From NCBI RefSeq assembly GCF_030463565.1, contig NC_134649.1:1870001-1934000 (forward strand): 64,000 bases of DNA, read 5' to 3'. The position numbers were made by a program, and so were the translations under genes. The DNA is from Pelecanus crispus (Eukaryota > Chordata > Aves > Pelecaniformes > Pelecanidae). Shown here piece after piece: positions 56,301 through 64,000 of this stretch. The notes beneath the pieces are model-generated. The model was not told the DNA's origin and ran no database searches. It saw only the letters and a program-made list of their open reading frames with translations. The stretch's first letter is position 1; every line of letters starts with the position of its first letter.

Positions 56301-59300
56301 ATGGGGTTTTTTGGCTGGAGCGCGGCTATCCCCAACCCTTCAGCGCAGGAGGTGGGTGAGAATTTTTCCGTAAGGCCCAACAGCTTGTTGGAGGGATTCG
56401 CACAGCAGGTTGTCGGCGGAGAGGGGAAAATCCAGGTCTGCATCCCGTCGGGAGGACGTGGGCTGCGGTCGGCACCCGGATGGGGCGGGCGGTGTGTTGC
56501 AGCTTGCGGGCGCACATCCCGTCCCGGCGCTGAGCAGGAGCAGGTGCTTCCTCGGCCGTGCTTTTAGGTGAGCATGGAGCAACAGGTCGGGAAGGCTCAT
56601 TTTGGGTGCAGCCAGGCGGCTGTCGCCCTGCCCTGCTCAAGGACGCCCAGGTTTCCCACCAAGCAGGGTCCCTGTTGTGCTCACCAGCTGCGTGCCGTGG
56701 CGTGACCCCAATCCGGGCTCGGCTCTGAAGGGTTTAGCCCTATTTCTCTGCTCTCTGCAACTCAAGCAACATCTCGGCTGCTCCAGCACCACCCCGGCAC
56801 AGCCTCTCCCCAGGCAGTTTTGCTCCCAGGGCTTTTCACAGCGACGCTCAAGGCTCTGCAGACCGACTCCGGCCGGAGAGCCGCAGCGACAGGGCTTTGC
56901 CAACAGCTTTACGATGAACAAAGGAGCGCGGGGTTTCTGGGAGCTGAGCTTGGCGCAGGTCCCCTCCCAGCCCGGGAACGATGGGATTCACAGATTTGTG
57001 GGGGACTCTAGCAGCTGGCTCCGTCACGTAGATTTTGCCTGCTGCCAGATTTGGGTAATTACACACTGACTCGGGAGATAGGAATCCAGGATTCGAGTCC
57101 TTCGAGCTCTCTGCTAGCTGGGTAATGAATTGAACTATTCATCATTTGATAAAATTTCCATGAAAAGAAGAAGAAGGGGGGGGACGCCCCTGCGTTGCAT
57201 TTGCAGGGTATGAATTACAGCGCCCAGCGAGCCTGCTGGCCACAGACGGGCAATGTTAAAGCGGCAGATTAACGCTGCGCTGAATCACAATTAAAACTCA
57301 TTAAAAAGCTGCGGGCCAGACAAGTTGCCTTTGATGCGAGGAATACTTCTTGAGACGGGGAGCTTCCATTTTTAGACTCAAAGCGGCCCGTTATGCTTGC
57401 TCCCAACCCCCCGAAATCCCTCCAAGGCTAAAGATCAGCGAACATCCACGCTGTCGGAGACAAGGGGACTTGTTCTGTACTTTATGAACAATTCAGTTCC
57501 GACTGCCTTCTTCCATCCCGGTCCAGCTGGTCAGCAGCGCGACCTCCTTACCTCCTTCCAGCTGCGGCACCATGTGCCATTATGTGATTTCCACCCATCG
57601 CATGCTGCAAAGCAGCCCCTCCAGAAGAGCCACCGTCCCACCATACCTCCCTCGAACGCATTTGGGAATCCATTTTGCACAAGTACTTATTTATCAGCAA
57701 CGCCTGCCCGGGCAGCCCAAATGCATGAGGCTTTTCCGACCGCCACGTCGCTGAGCCCCAATTCAAAATACATGGATTTTAAGGCAGCAAGAGGCAGAAA
57801 AAGCCCCGCTCCTCCCGCAGCCTCCGCAGGTTGCTTCTGCCTTCACCGCTGCCTCTGTGCCCCTCTCCCGCTGGGAAAAGCGTCGGCCCTTGGTCGCGGC
57901 TCGCTGTGACGCTCGCTCCTACGTGGGGAGCTGGCCCCGCTCCCCGGTGCAGGGTTGAGGGTTAAAGGCGCCCTATCGATCTGAACAGCACGAGCAAAAC
58001 CCCGCGCAGTGATAAATCCCGTTAACCTATTCGCTAGACACGTTGGCTAGCTCGCACCTAATTCATCAACATGAGTTTTACTAATATCATTTGGAGCCGT
58101 TTCTCAAGCATCAGAGCGCACGCGGCGCTTCCTCAAATTAATTTTTAGCAAACTGCCTAGAGAAGAGGCTTCACCCGTTATTTCTCCAGAAACAAAGTCA
58201 AGCTGTGCTGTCCGAAGCCTAATTTCTGCAAAGCCATTCTCCCTGATAACATGGCCCAGTGCCTTCAACCAAGCTTTCTATTGATTGAACCAGCATCAGC
58301 TTTTCCACGGGATCAGCGTTTGCCCCAGACACTCTCAATCTGCCCTTACCGCCGAGGCAGAGGACACCGCCACTCGCCATCAGGAACGTCATTTCGGCTG
58401 CCGCCGTCGCGGCGGCGTGACCGTAGCTGCCCAGTCAAGGGCCTCTGCGGTAATTACTATTTACCCGTGTCAGGGCGTATTTATTTACTGCGCTTGATCA
58501 CGACAGGCCACAGTTGCAATTTCGTCTCTGGGTTTTGGTTTCGGCTGCATCTGCTCGCTGAACGATGAGGACGAGCTGTTATCGAGGCAGCGTGGCTCGA
58601 GGACTAATGCCAATTAATAGATAATAAAGCCAGAGGAGACCATAGGATAATTCAGACTAATGCATGTCGTGGGACCTCCCAGATGGCATCCTCTTTTAAA
58701 CCGCGTGTTTTAGAAAAACCTCCAGTCATTTTAAAACTATATTCCCAAAATTAACACGCCCCCAGGCCCTCACTAACTTGTGTTCGTGGTTAATTATATT
58801 TCGGGCTTTGGAACCAGCCTCTGGCGATGGGTGGGAGCTGGAAGCACCATTGACGTACCAAGGGACTTCTGCCATGCCTCTGCCTGCCAAAATACACCCA
58901 GCACAAGCCCTGCTCGGGGGTTAAATTTGTCTAGCCCCTCCCTGGCCGCAGGATTCCCACTTGTGTGTCCCTAAAGATCCCTTTACCCTTTCGATGGCAA
59001 ATAAATCCGGAGAGCCCAGCCACGGGCTCTTTCCTCCCGCTCCTGCTCTCCATCCTGTGTCGCCCACCCCTTCTCCCCCAAGCCCTGCATCACCGCCAGC
59101 CCGGCTTCGTGCTCCTCCTGCTCGCCCGTACAAAGCAGAAAGTCTTCGAGGGTGAGGAATCACTCACCCAGCCCCACTAAACCACAGCCGTCGAGCAATT
59201 CCCATTTGCCGTGAGACCGGGCCTGTCAGCACTGTTTGCCTATTGCTTTTGCAAGCAGACTTGGAATCATAGAATCATCGAATCATTTTGGTTGGAAAAG

Positions 59301-62300
59301 CCCTTTAAGATCATCCAGTCCAACCATTAACCTACACTACCAAGTCCACACTAAACCAATCAAGGGTAGACTAGACTGAACCATGTCCCCCAGTGCCACC
59401 TCTGCCCGTTTTTTGAACCCCTCCAGGGATGGGGACTCCCCCACCTCTCTGGGCAGCCTGTTCCAATGCTTGACCACTCTTTCCATGAAGAAATTTTTCC
59501 TAATATCCAACCTAAACCTCCCTTGGCGCAGCTTGAGCCCATTTCCTCTCGTCCTATCACTATGTGGGAGACGACTTGTTTAGCTTCATACCACGGACCC
59601 TTTTCTTCACACGTTTGGGCAGGTTTTCTGTTTGCAAGCAACAGAGACCAAACCCAAGCCCCAGACCCTCGCAGGAGCAGGGGTGAAGTTGCCCCTGATT
59701 CCTACAGCACCTTTGCAGCTGAAGGCCACCACCTCGGCGGCTCTTATTGCAGAACCTGGAGAAAGCCCTGGCCAGGCAGAGCTGGCGTGGCATGGCGTGG
59801 CATGGCGTGGCATGGCATGCAATTTAACGCCATGCCATGCCACGCCATGCAATGCAATTGCAAAGCAATGCCATGCAATGCAACACAACGCAATGCAACG
59901 CAACACCATGCCATGCCATGCCATGCCATCTCATGCCATGCCATGCCATTCTATGCCATGCCATGCCATGCCATGCCATGCCATGCTATGATGCCAGAGA
60001 AGTGTCACAGAGTTTGGGCAGATCCCCGAGCCTGCGGCGTGGGCTCTGTTTGCATTTCACTCGGGCCTTCTCCATCCTATTTATAACCTGCTTAAACTCT
60101 CCTGGGGAGCAAACTCCCCCAAAAGAGCGAGGTCTGGAGATGCGCTGCGGCTGCTTGCATTTCTTCCTGTGGGAGGGAAGGGGGTGGCTTGGGACACGGA
60201 TGAAACCAGCTTGTTTCACATGCTGACAGCAGATATTTCTGCCCCCTCCTTGCCTTCCCCCAGGCCCCCCACACACCCCAAGAAAAGCTTTTTGTGCCTC
60301 CCCATGCCTCAGGCTGGCGCTAGCACAGCTTTGCCTGGTGTTAGGCACCCGGATCTGATTTTCAAATCAATTTTCCTCTAAGGATGAATTTGCAAAGTTT
60401 CTAAAATCCCACCCATGGCTCCTATTTCCAGCACCGCCTGGGAAGCGGCCCTAGCGTGGGAAGAGCTGTTGCAGGAACGTCATAAATGCCTGTCCCTGGC
60501 AGCACTGGGAGCTGTGGGCTTTACTGGTTTTCATTAGACACCTGCTGCTGGGCAGGATGCAAAGACCCCAGGAGTCCCCCGGGGCTCCCCGCCTGCCCCA
60601 CCATGGGAACACACGCGCGATTCCTCATCCCCAAACCCCCCGTTCCCTCCAGCCTCGGGGCGCTGGACCCTTCCCCAAGCCACCACCTCACACTGACTCC
60701 TGGCAGCCAAAAACACACAGAAAAAGCACCTCCTCCCCCATGGGTGCTCGTGCCTCTTCCTTTTTCCCCCGCCAGATCAGCCTGGGCCCTGCGTGCCAGC
60801 CTGGCACCGAGGGGACGGGCCGGTGAGTGAAGGACACGTTCTCCACCTTGGCGCGGGGGTCCGTGTCCCGACTTTTCCATGAAAGCCCCCGGCGCTGATG
60901 CCGTGGCAGGTCAGGAGCCTGCTCCTGGGCTTTCTTTAGCTTGCATCAGGATAGTCCATATTGCAGGAAATAATATCTATAGGGTGTGTTAGAGCTTTAC
61001 ACCGCTTCAGTGAAAGCATACTCTGTGCACACGGTATAAATCGTCCCAGCGGACACCTCCATTCCCCCCAAAAATTAACAGCAGAGTCCTTTCCTGTCCT
61101 ACTGACGGTGCTTCCCTTACAGCCCTGCGGCCTTTCCTCACCGTAGCTCTGAATAAATCAATTTGCACTCAGAAAAAAAATCTGTTAACGAGCACTACAA
61201 ATTAATCAGCCTGGCTTAAGACTGTGATACTTGATATCGGTATGTTTGTAGTTCTTTCAACCCAATTGACCCTTCACTTCCCTCTCTCAGCACCCGAAAG
61301 AGCTGGAAATGCACTTTTTCTTGAAGGCAGATGCTGGTGGGTTTGCCAAGCTGGCAGGGGCTGCGGGACAGCTCAACGCAGCACGAGGTGCATGGAAATA
61401 CCCGACAACAAATGCAGACGCTGCTGACCAGCCAGCAAAAGCCAAGCAGGCAAAATGCAAGTTATTTGCTAAGGACGAAGACGGGAGCGAGCGATTCCTG
61501 CCCAGCAGCCTCGTCACTGGGGAGCCTGGGCACGCACCAGCGTTGGCCCTGAGCATCTTCAGGCTCGCTGGATGTCCCCAGCACGCTTATGCGTGTCCCC
61601 CTATGCGTGTCCCCTCCCGCCAGCGACATTTGGGGTGAAAGGCAGCAAACAGAGCACAGCTACCGCTTCCCTGCCCAGGCACGTCCCGCCTCAGGGCTCG
61701 GAGAAGGACCACAACAGCTTCAGTTCCATTTGCTTCCCACTCTGCATGCCCCAAGCTCGTTAATTCAGCGCCATGCCCAATGCCCCGGCAAGTCTGCGCT
61801 CCAGCCCCGTGAGCCGTGCCGCAGCCGGGAGCAGCGGCGTGGCACCAAACACCCGCAGGGACCCCGACAGTCCTGCCCCCGGGATGGGGACAGCAGCCCA
61901 CCAAGACCCTCCCAGCTACGGCCAGACCCTGCGCACCGCGGGGCCAGGGACCTTCCCAAGGCGGGGGGGCTGCCGTTTCCCCTCGAGTGTACGAACCATT
62001 AGAGTCATCGGCACAACCCCATCCTCATGTGGGGGCCGCGGAGCAAGCGGGAGGGCTTGGGCCAAGCAGGTCCAGCTTGGACCGCTCCGCTCCCAAAGTC
62101 CCGCGGCTCCCACAGCGGGGAGGCAGCCCCTTTTCCCCGGACATCGCCGTATCACGCACGAATTCAGGATGCTGCGTGCTCTGGACGACCCTGGTGGCAG
62201 ATTCACCCCGGCACAACCCCGACCCGCTGCGGGATGGGGCGAGCGGGAGGTGATGAACTCAGCTCCCTGGTACGAGGGATGGTGGGGACGGAGAGAAATG

Positions 62301-62854
62301 GGAAAGAGTCGTTGGAGAGCAAACCCTTCCCCTCTGCAGCGATTTGGGAGAGGGGAGCGCTCAGGCTGACCCCGCAGACGGTTTGAGGGCAGATTTGGGG
62401 GGCCGAAGCGGCCGCGCATCGCCTCCCACACCCGGCAGCTCTGCCCGGCGTGGCTTTGCTCAGCCGCCACCGAGCCCCTTCCACCCCGCAGCCCCCCGCT
62501 TCCCGCTCCTTAATCCCCCCCCAGCCCCCTTCCCGAGGCCTCCCCCCCCCCAGACAAGCCGGCAGCCACCTGTAGAGGTCTGGGCAGCTTCTGCGGAAAG
62601 CGGCTTAGAGCGGGGTCCACCCGCGGGGGATGCTCAGCCCCCCCCGGCCCTCCCGGCCGGCTGCTCCAAGGGTTAAAAATGCAGCAGGGCTACGAGCTGG
62701 AGGGGCCGGGCGAGCGGGAGAGGCGAGAGGGTGGGGAGAGAAAAAAATAAATGCAAGAAAAGCTAAAATAAATCAAAAGCACCAAGCTGGGCGGGGGGAG
62801 GCGGCAGCCCCCAGCCCGGCACCTTGCGCTTGTCCTTACCTCGGTGCCCGGCAT
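14247..62854 (-). CDS. CORO2B: CORO2B, coronin 2B: complete coding exons
   Basis: Coronin-2B (ClipinC) is a neuron-enriched actin-binding WD40 protein linked to focal adhesions and the cytoskeleton (family knowledge). Twelve coding exons splice to 480 codons, the length I recall for human CORO2B. All introns are GT-AG and every phase matches. Seen in order: a [10 protein letters not shown] coronin signature near residue 16; WD40 blades over about residues 25-345 (e.g. [20 protein letters not shown]); the coronin C-terminal extension including [13 protein letters not shown] and [21 protein letters not shown]; then a C-terminal coiled coil ([20 protein letters not shown]). The sequence fits CORO2B rather than CORO2A, which has a longer linker before the coil. 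The first exon (MPGTE) is the least certain part; translation could instead start at the ATG that opens exon 2. Confidence 0.96.
14915..15054 (-). CDS. CORO2B: CORO2B exon 11: linker
   Basis: The exon is 140 nt. It completes the Asp codon and reads [12 protein letters not shown] to [10 protein letters not shown]. It is the short CORO2B linker; CORO2A carries a much longer one. Confidence 0.96.
15168..15258 (-). CDS. CORO2B: CORO2B exon 10: C-terminal extension
   Basis: The exon is 91 nt, [18 protein letters not shown] to EWLSGVNR plus one base of an Asp codon. The acceptor is TTTTTAG. Confidence 0.96.
16006..16118 (-). CDS. CORO2B: CORO2B exon 9: C-terminal extension
   Basis: The exon is 113 nt. 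It completes the split Gly, then [20 protein letters not shown] to SMIVPRR. Donor GTGAGT. Confidence 0.97.
16569..16855 (-). mobile_element. CR1 LINE 3' end with doubled terminus
   Basis: On the minus strand the element ends in GATTCTATGATTCT. A second, inner 3'-end-like segment (CTTTCCAACCTTAATGATTCC) lies near 16740-16765, separated by about 90 bp of spacer (TTTCCTGGCTTGGTGG region). It is 5' truncated in the end of ORF2. Confidence 0.9.
16923..17019 (-). CDS. CORO2B: CORO2B exon 8: end of propeller
   Basis: The exon is 97 nt, [10 protein letters not shown] to PAPQKGL plus one base of a Gly codon. GDGNIRYYE is the near-invariant coronin motif. Confidence 0.97.
17371..17475 (-). CDS. CORO2B: CORO2B exon 7: WD40
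   Basis: The exon is 35 codons, [14 protein letters not shown] to THMLYLAGK, phase 0 at both ends. [16 protein letters not shown] is typical of the last coronin blades. Confidence 0.97.
17574..17690 (-). CDS. CORO2B: CORO2B exon 6: WD40
   Basis: The exon is 39 codons, [16 protein letters not shown] to [10 protein letters not shown], phase 0 at both ends, with acceptor TTGCAG and donor GTGGGT. Confidence 0.97.
18274..18438 (-). CDS. CORO2B: CORO2B exon 5: WD40
   Basis: The exon is 55 codons from [11 protein letters not shown] to EPRSGRVLQ, phase 0 at both ends. It includes the [20 protein letters not shown] blade. Confidence 0.97.
18531..19283 (-). mobile_element. CR1 LINE, about 750 bp, ORF2 C-terminal remnant plus doubled 3' end
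   Basis: This is the longest CR1 here. On the minus strand it contains the decayed end of ORF2 (motifs [20 protein letters not shown] and [15 protein letters not shown]), then the inner and outer 3' ends as in the 16569 copy. It is frame-broken and 5' truncated, so inactive. It sits in CORO2B intron 4. Confidence 0.93.
19578..19727 (-). CDS. CORO2B: CORO2B exon 4: WD40
   Basis: The exon is 50 codons from [14 protein letters not shown] to FSAGYDYK, phase 0 at both ends. [20 protein letters not shown] is a highly conserved coronin blade. Confidence 0.97.
19728..23964 (-). other. CORO2B: CORO2B intron 3
   Basis: About 4.2 kb between exons 4 and 3. It has a short CR1 tail (21010-21066), A-runs at about 21609-21625 and 23601-23619, and GC-rich unique sequence. 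No other gene seen. Confidence 0.85.
21010..21066 (-). mobile_element. CR1 3'-end fragment
   Basis: A tail of about 57 bp (on the + strand TAGAATCATGGAATCG followed by the AGAAAAGACCTTTAAGATCA segment). Confidence 0.85.
23965..24081 (-). CDS. CORO2B: CORO2B exon 3: WD40
   Basis: The exon is 39 codons, phase 0 at both ends. It contains [16 protein letters not shown] and ends [10 protein letters not shown] before GTGAGC. This is the GH...W pattern of a WD40 blade. Confidence 0.97.
26676..26790. repeat. (AATA)n-type AT-rich low-complexity tract
   Basis: About 115 bp made almost entirely of AATAAA/AATAAT units. Confidence 0.9.
27285..27480. promoter_or_regulatory. Candidate intronic regulatory island
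   Basis: An AT-rich block inside GC-rich intron. It contains a perfect octamer ATTTGCAT (27326-27333) followed by TGACATCATTAA and further homeodomain-like TTAAT cores (CTTAATGG, AGTTAATATGCAAT). Function is inferred from composition and motifs only. Confidence 0.3.
32201..34043. repeat. Minisatellite: about 30 units of 59 bp with higher-order structure
   Basis: The unit contains GGTTTGGGATCTCCGTGGGG, then ATCAGCAACGGGTCTGTCAC, then CTCCACGGGCTGCCGTGGA. I count about 30 full units plus three truncated units of 22-23 bp near 32474, 32969 and 33581. Each truncated unit is followed by the same run of variant units, which shows block duplication. No unit has a stop in any + frame, so it generates spurious frames up to 555 codons. 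Many units carry a perfect 9-bp inverted repeat (arms CCTCCACGG and CCGTGGAGG around GCTG). Confidence 0.97.
34676..34799. repeat. 38-bp tandem repeat, three copies
   Basis: Units at 34676-34713, 34714-34751 and 34752-34789, plus a partial copy. Each carries GGTGCTGCC...AAGCACC and GGGCTCTCCGAGCCTCC. Confidence 0.9.
35384..35416 (-). mobile_element. CR1 tail remnant
   Basis: AGAATCATAGAATCATAGAA followed by CGCTTTGGG on the + strand: the last ~30 bp of a CR1 in minus orientation. Confidence 0.7.
35597..35884. repeat. 144-bp tandem duplication
   Basis: Two diverged copies are offset by exactly 144 bp (e.g. ATTTCACTGAGCTGCTTTCC at 35691 and again at 35835). Because 144 is divisible by three, paired open frames appear on both strands, but I see no gene. 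Confidence 0.9.
38599..38799 (-). CDS. CORO2B: CORO2B exon 2: coronin signature and first blade
   Basis: The exon is 67 codons, phase 0 to phase 0. It begins [18 protein letters not shown] directly after the acceptor and ends FLVIPLEQ before GTAAGA. The basic KFRNVYGK stretch is the conserved actin-binding N-terminal motif of coronins. The ATG at its start is a possible alternative initiation codon. Confidence 0.97.
39783..39989 (+). mobile_element. CR1 3' end with expanded 20-bp minisatellite
   Basis: It ends in the CR1 tail GATTCTATGATTCTATG. Immediately upstream, eight exact-length 20-bp units (ATGGTTGGACTGGATGACCT or the GATCT variant) run from 39783 to 39942. The single-copy equivalent is the normal GGTTGGACTGGATGATCTT motif near CR1 ends. 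Confidence 0.95.
42365..42970 (-). mobile_element. CR1 LINE, about 600 bp, different subfamily
   Basis: On the + strand it starts AGAATCACAGAACCATCGAA and continues GGGTTGGAAGGGACCTTTCA. On the minus strand it keeps ORF2 C-terminal remnants ([20 protein letters not shown], then [11 protein letters not shown]) broken by stops and frameshifts. Its 3' end differs from the other copies and is single. Confidence 0.92.
48030..48420. promoter_or_regulatory. Candidate intronic enhancer (AT-rich island)
   Basis: About 390 bp of AT-rich, non-repetitive sequence in GC-rich surroundings, with many homeodomain-like and POU-like cores (ATTAGTCATCAAATGC, CACATTAATGGC). It has no coding potential and no mobile-element similarity. 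Conservation cannot be tested here. Confidence 0.3.
51500..51536 (+). mobile_element. CR1 tail remnant, sense orientation
   Basis: GGTCTTTTCCAGCCTAAATC followed by ATTCTACGATTCTACG: a slightly decayed CR1 3' end. Confidence 0.85.
52141..52669 (-). mobile_element. CR1 LINE with ORF2 remnant and doubled 3' end
   Basis: It has the same structure as the 18531 copy: outer 3' end, spacer (AGGAAGAATTTCATGTTTCC), inner 3' end, then the ORF2 C-terminus on the minus strand ([35 protein letters not shown]). It is 5' truncated. Confidence 0.93.
54426..54475. repeat. Purine (GAAA/AAG) low-complexity tract
   Basis: GAAGGAAAGAAAGAAAGAAA followed by a poly-A run and AAG repeats. Confidence 0.85.
57960..58760. 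promoter_or_regulatory. Candidate regulatory AT-rich stretch
   Basis: Unique, relatively AT-rich sequence with many TAATT cores (CCTAATTCATCAAC, CAAATTAATTTTTAG, GCCAATTAATAGATAATAAA). No repeats or coding sequence recognised. A regulatory role is speculative. Confidence 0.2.
59263..59559 (-). mobile_element. CR1 LINE 3' part lacking the inner 3' end
   Basis: The outer tail (GGAATCATAGAATCATCGAA) runs through CACACTAAACCAATCAAGGG and then directly into the ORF2 end (CCATGTCCCCCAGTGCC). The inner terminus seen in three other copies is missing. Confidence 0.9.
59780..59995. repeat. ATGCC/GGCAT pentanucleotide satellite with inverted arms
   Basis: GGCAT/GGCGT units on the left switch at about 59820 to ATGCC/ACGCC units on the right. 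A perfect 20-bp inverted repeat (59800-59819 and 59831-59850) spans the switch with an 11-nt loop. The right part continues to about 59995 with variant units (ATGCA, ACGCA). Confidence 0.92.
62840..62854 (-). CDS. CORO2B: CORO2B first coding exon, five codons (MPGTE)
   Basis: On the minus strand an ATG at 62854-62852 is followed by four codons, then the donor GTAAGG. It is in phase 0 with exon 2 and lies in a CpG-rich promoter region. The human long form also adds five residues (MTVTK, from memory) before MSWRPQ, so the length fits while the residues differ. The Kozak context is weak (C at -3). It could instead be 5' UTR with translation starting in exon 2. Confidence 0.55.
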
Positions 62855-63215
62855 GCGGGACGCGGAGGGGCGAGGTGGTCCGTGGGCGGCGGGGGAGCGG
62901 GGGGATGCGCCGAGGGGAAGGGAGAAACGGCGGGGGGGGAGCGGAAAAATCAAAAATAAGGAAGAAAAAGGCCGGCGGGGGGGTGGCGGGGGGAGAGGCT
63001 GCTGCCTTCTCCCTGCAGAGCCGCCGGTTGCAGCGGCTGCAGCGCAGCCCGCAGCCCTGCGCAGCCCGCCCGGGCCAGCAGCCGAAGCGCTCGGTGCTCG
63101 GCGCGGCGGTGGTGATGTCAGCCCACGGCGGTGGTGATGTCAGCCCGCGGCGGCGGTGACGTCAGCCCGCGGCGGTGGTGATGTCAGCCGGCGGCGGCGG
63201 TGACGGAGCAGCCGC
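62855..63215 (-). promoter_or_regulatory. CORO2B: CORO2B promoter / CpG-rich region with CRE array
   Basis: GC- and CpG-rich sequence immediately upstream of the MPGTE exon. At 63104-63191 four 22-bp units each carry a CRE-like octamer: TGATGTCA at 63113-63120, 63135-63142 and 63179-63186, and the perfect palindrome TGACGTCA at 63157-63164. A fifth degenerate unit (TGACGGAG) follows. The arrangement suggests CREB/ATF control, in keeping with a neuronally expressed gene. The transcription start is not known. Confidence 0.6.
63104..63212. repeat. 22-bp tandem repeat carrying CRE-like sites
   Basis: Units at 63104, 63126, 63148, 63170 and a decayed one at 63192. The consensus is CGGCGGTGG followed by TGATGTCAGCCCG. 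Confidence 0.95.
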
Positions 63216-64000
63216 CTCCCGCGCCGGAGCGGGGTGGGGGGCAGCAGGCAGGGGCAGGCAGGGAGGGCAGCCGAGGCGGGGGGGTGGTGGGGAGAGGGGC
63301 GCGGGTGCTGCTCGGGTTTGGGGAGAAAAAGGCATTTTTTAGGTGCTTTGGCCAGCCGAGCTGCCCTTGCCGGGAGGCACCTGCCACCCCCCCGGGGATG
63401 CGCAGGGGGATGGCGGCTCCCCGCACGCAGCCCGTCACCCAGGTCCAGTGGCGACCAGTAAGACCAGTGTGTATCCACTGGGAGCGCAAGAGCTGTACTG
63501 GGAGCGCAAGAGCTCTCCTTTCTCCAAACCGACACAAATAAATGCGGGTTTCTGGGCGCTGACCGGGCGATGGGCTGCGTCGCCGGCTTCTGCAACGCGA
63601 TTGCAACCAGGTCACATCTTTTGTCATCGGCTTTCTGCAGGGTTTGCACCTCGCTGCCCGCTCCTTCCCGGCTGGGCATCGTAGGAGGGTCCTATAGCAT
63701 CCATAAGCACCCATGGCCTTGTTTCCCTTCACATACAAAGTGAATTTCTTTTTTCCCCCCTATTATAGACAGCGACAAGTGACAACGCCAGAGACCGCTG
63801 CTTTGTCCCAGAGCTGTCATTCCCATTTTCCAGGCGAACGAAGGGTGGCCCAGCCTGGAGGTGACACTGGGATGCACAGGGTTACTTAGGGTGTCCCACC
63901 GTAGGGCTGGGTGCCCACAAACCTCCACAGACCCGGGCTCAAACAGCTGCTACGAGGTCACTGGCGCAGGAATAAAATCTGTGGAATTTTATCCCGCTTC
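63216..64000. other. Upstream flank of CORO2B
   Basis: GC-rich at first, then unique sequence. It has a 20-bp-period direct repeat (ACTGGGAGCGCAAGAGCT at 63477 and 63497). No gene recognised; it could contain further 5' UTR or alternative-promoter sequence. Confidence 0.6.

Larger units (their letters stand above)
38800..62839 (-). other. CORO2B: CORO2B intron 1
   Basis: A 24-kb intron. It holds CR1 copies at 39783-39989 (with a minisatellite), 42365-42970, 51500-51536, 52141-52669 and 59263-59559; an ATGCC satellite (59780-59995); a purine tract (about 54426-54475); and AT-rich islands (48030-48420, 57960-58760). I see no other gene. GC-rich open frames of 300 or more codons here lack domains. 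Confidence 0.85.

Noticed and set aside
55551..56567. 338-codon + frame in GC-rich intron
   Set aside because: Low stop density from GC content; Pro/Ala/Arg/Gly/Ser-rich with no domain, and overlapping frames of similar quality on both strands.

Overview
The window is nuclear DNA from a bird. It holds the 3' half of one gene and all the coding exons of a second, in convergent orientation: ANP32A on the + strand (window start to about 5.66 kb) and CORO2B on the - strand (about 13.15 to 63 kb). Evidence for a bird is the exon that gives avian ANP32A its 33-residue insert, many CR1 LINE 3' ends (tail ATTCTATG), and an avian-type solo LTR. From family knowledge, the insert is reported missing in ratites, so a neognath is more likely. 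I cannot name the species.

Region by region. 1-5660: ANP32A from codon 110 to the stop in five coding exons, including a duplicated 99-nt exon, then a 3' UTR of about 1.35 kb with three AATAAA signals. 5661-13144: intergenic, with no convincing gene. It holds a G-run, a solo LTR with a perfect 5-bp target-site duplication, and a truncated CR1. 13145-14246: probable CORO2B 3' UTR. 14247-24081: ten CORO2B coding exons (exons 12 to 3). 24082-38598: intron 2 (14.5 kb), dominated by a 1.84-kb minisatellite of 59-bp units. 38599-38799: exon 2. 38800-62839: intron 1 (24 kb), with CR1 copies, a CR1-derived 20-bp minisatellite, an ATGCC satellite and AT-rich islands that could be regulatory. 62840-62854: a probable first coding exon of five codons. 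62855-63215: GC/CpG-rich promoter region with a 22-bp tandem array of CRE-like sites. 63216-64000: upstream flank.

The spliced CORO2B model is 1,443 nt including the stop, which is 480 residues. Every junction is GT-AG and the reading frame is kept throughout. ANP32A is a nuclear acidic leucine-rich protein and CORO2B is a WD40 actin-binding coronin. They are neighbours by conserved synteny (also tail-to-tail in human, from memory) and not because of a shared pathway.

The most interesting system is the ANP32A exon duplication. The window preserves the genomic event: a tandem copy of about 297 bp turned a piece of intron into the start of a new exon, created two in-frame 3' splice sites 12 nt apart, and left an unused sister splice site downstream. 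The insert is known to decide how well avian influenza polymerase works with ANP32A. Long ORFs elsewhere are artefacts of GC-rich or repetitive DNA.
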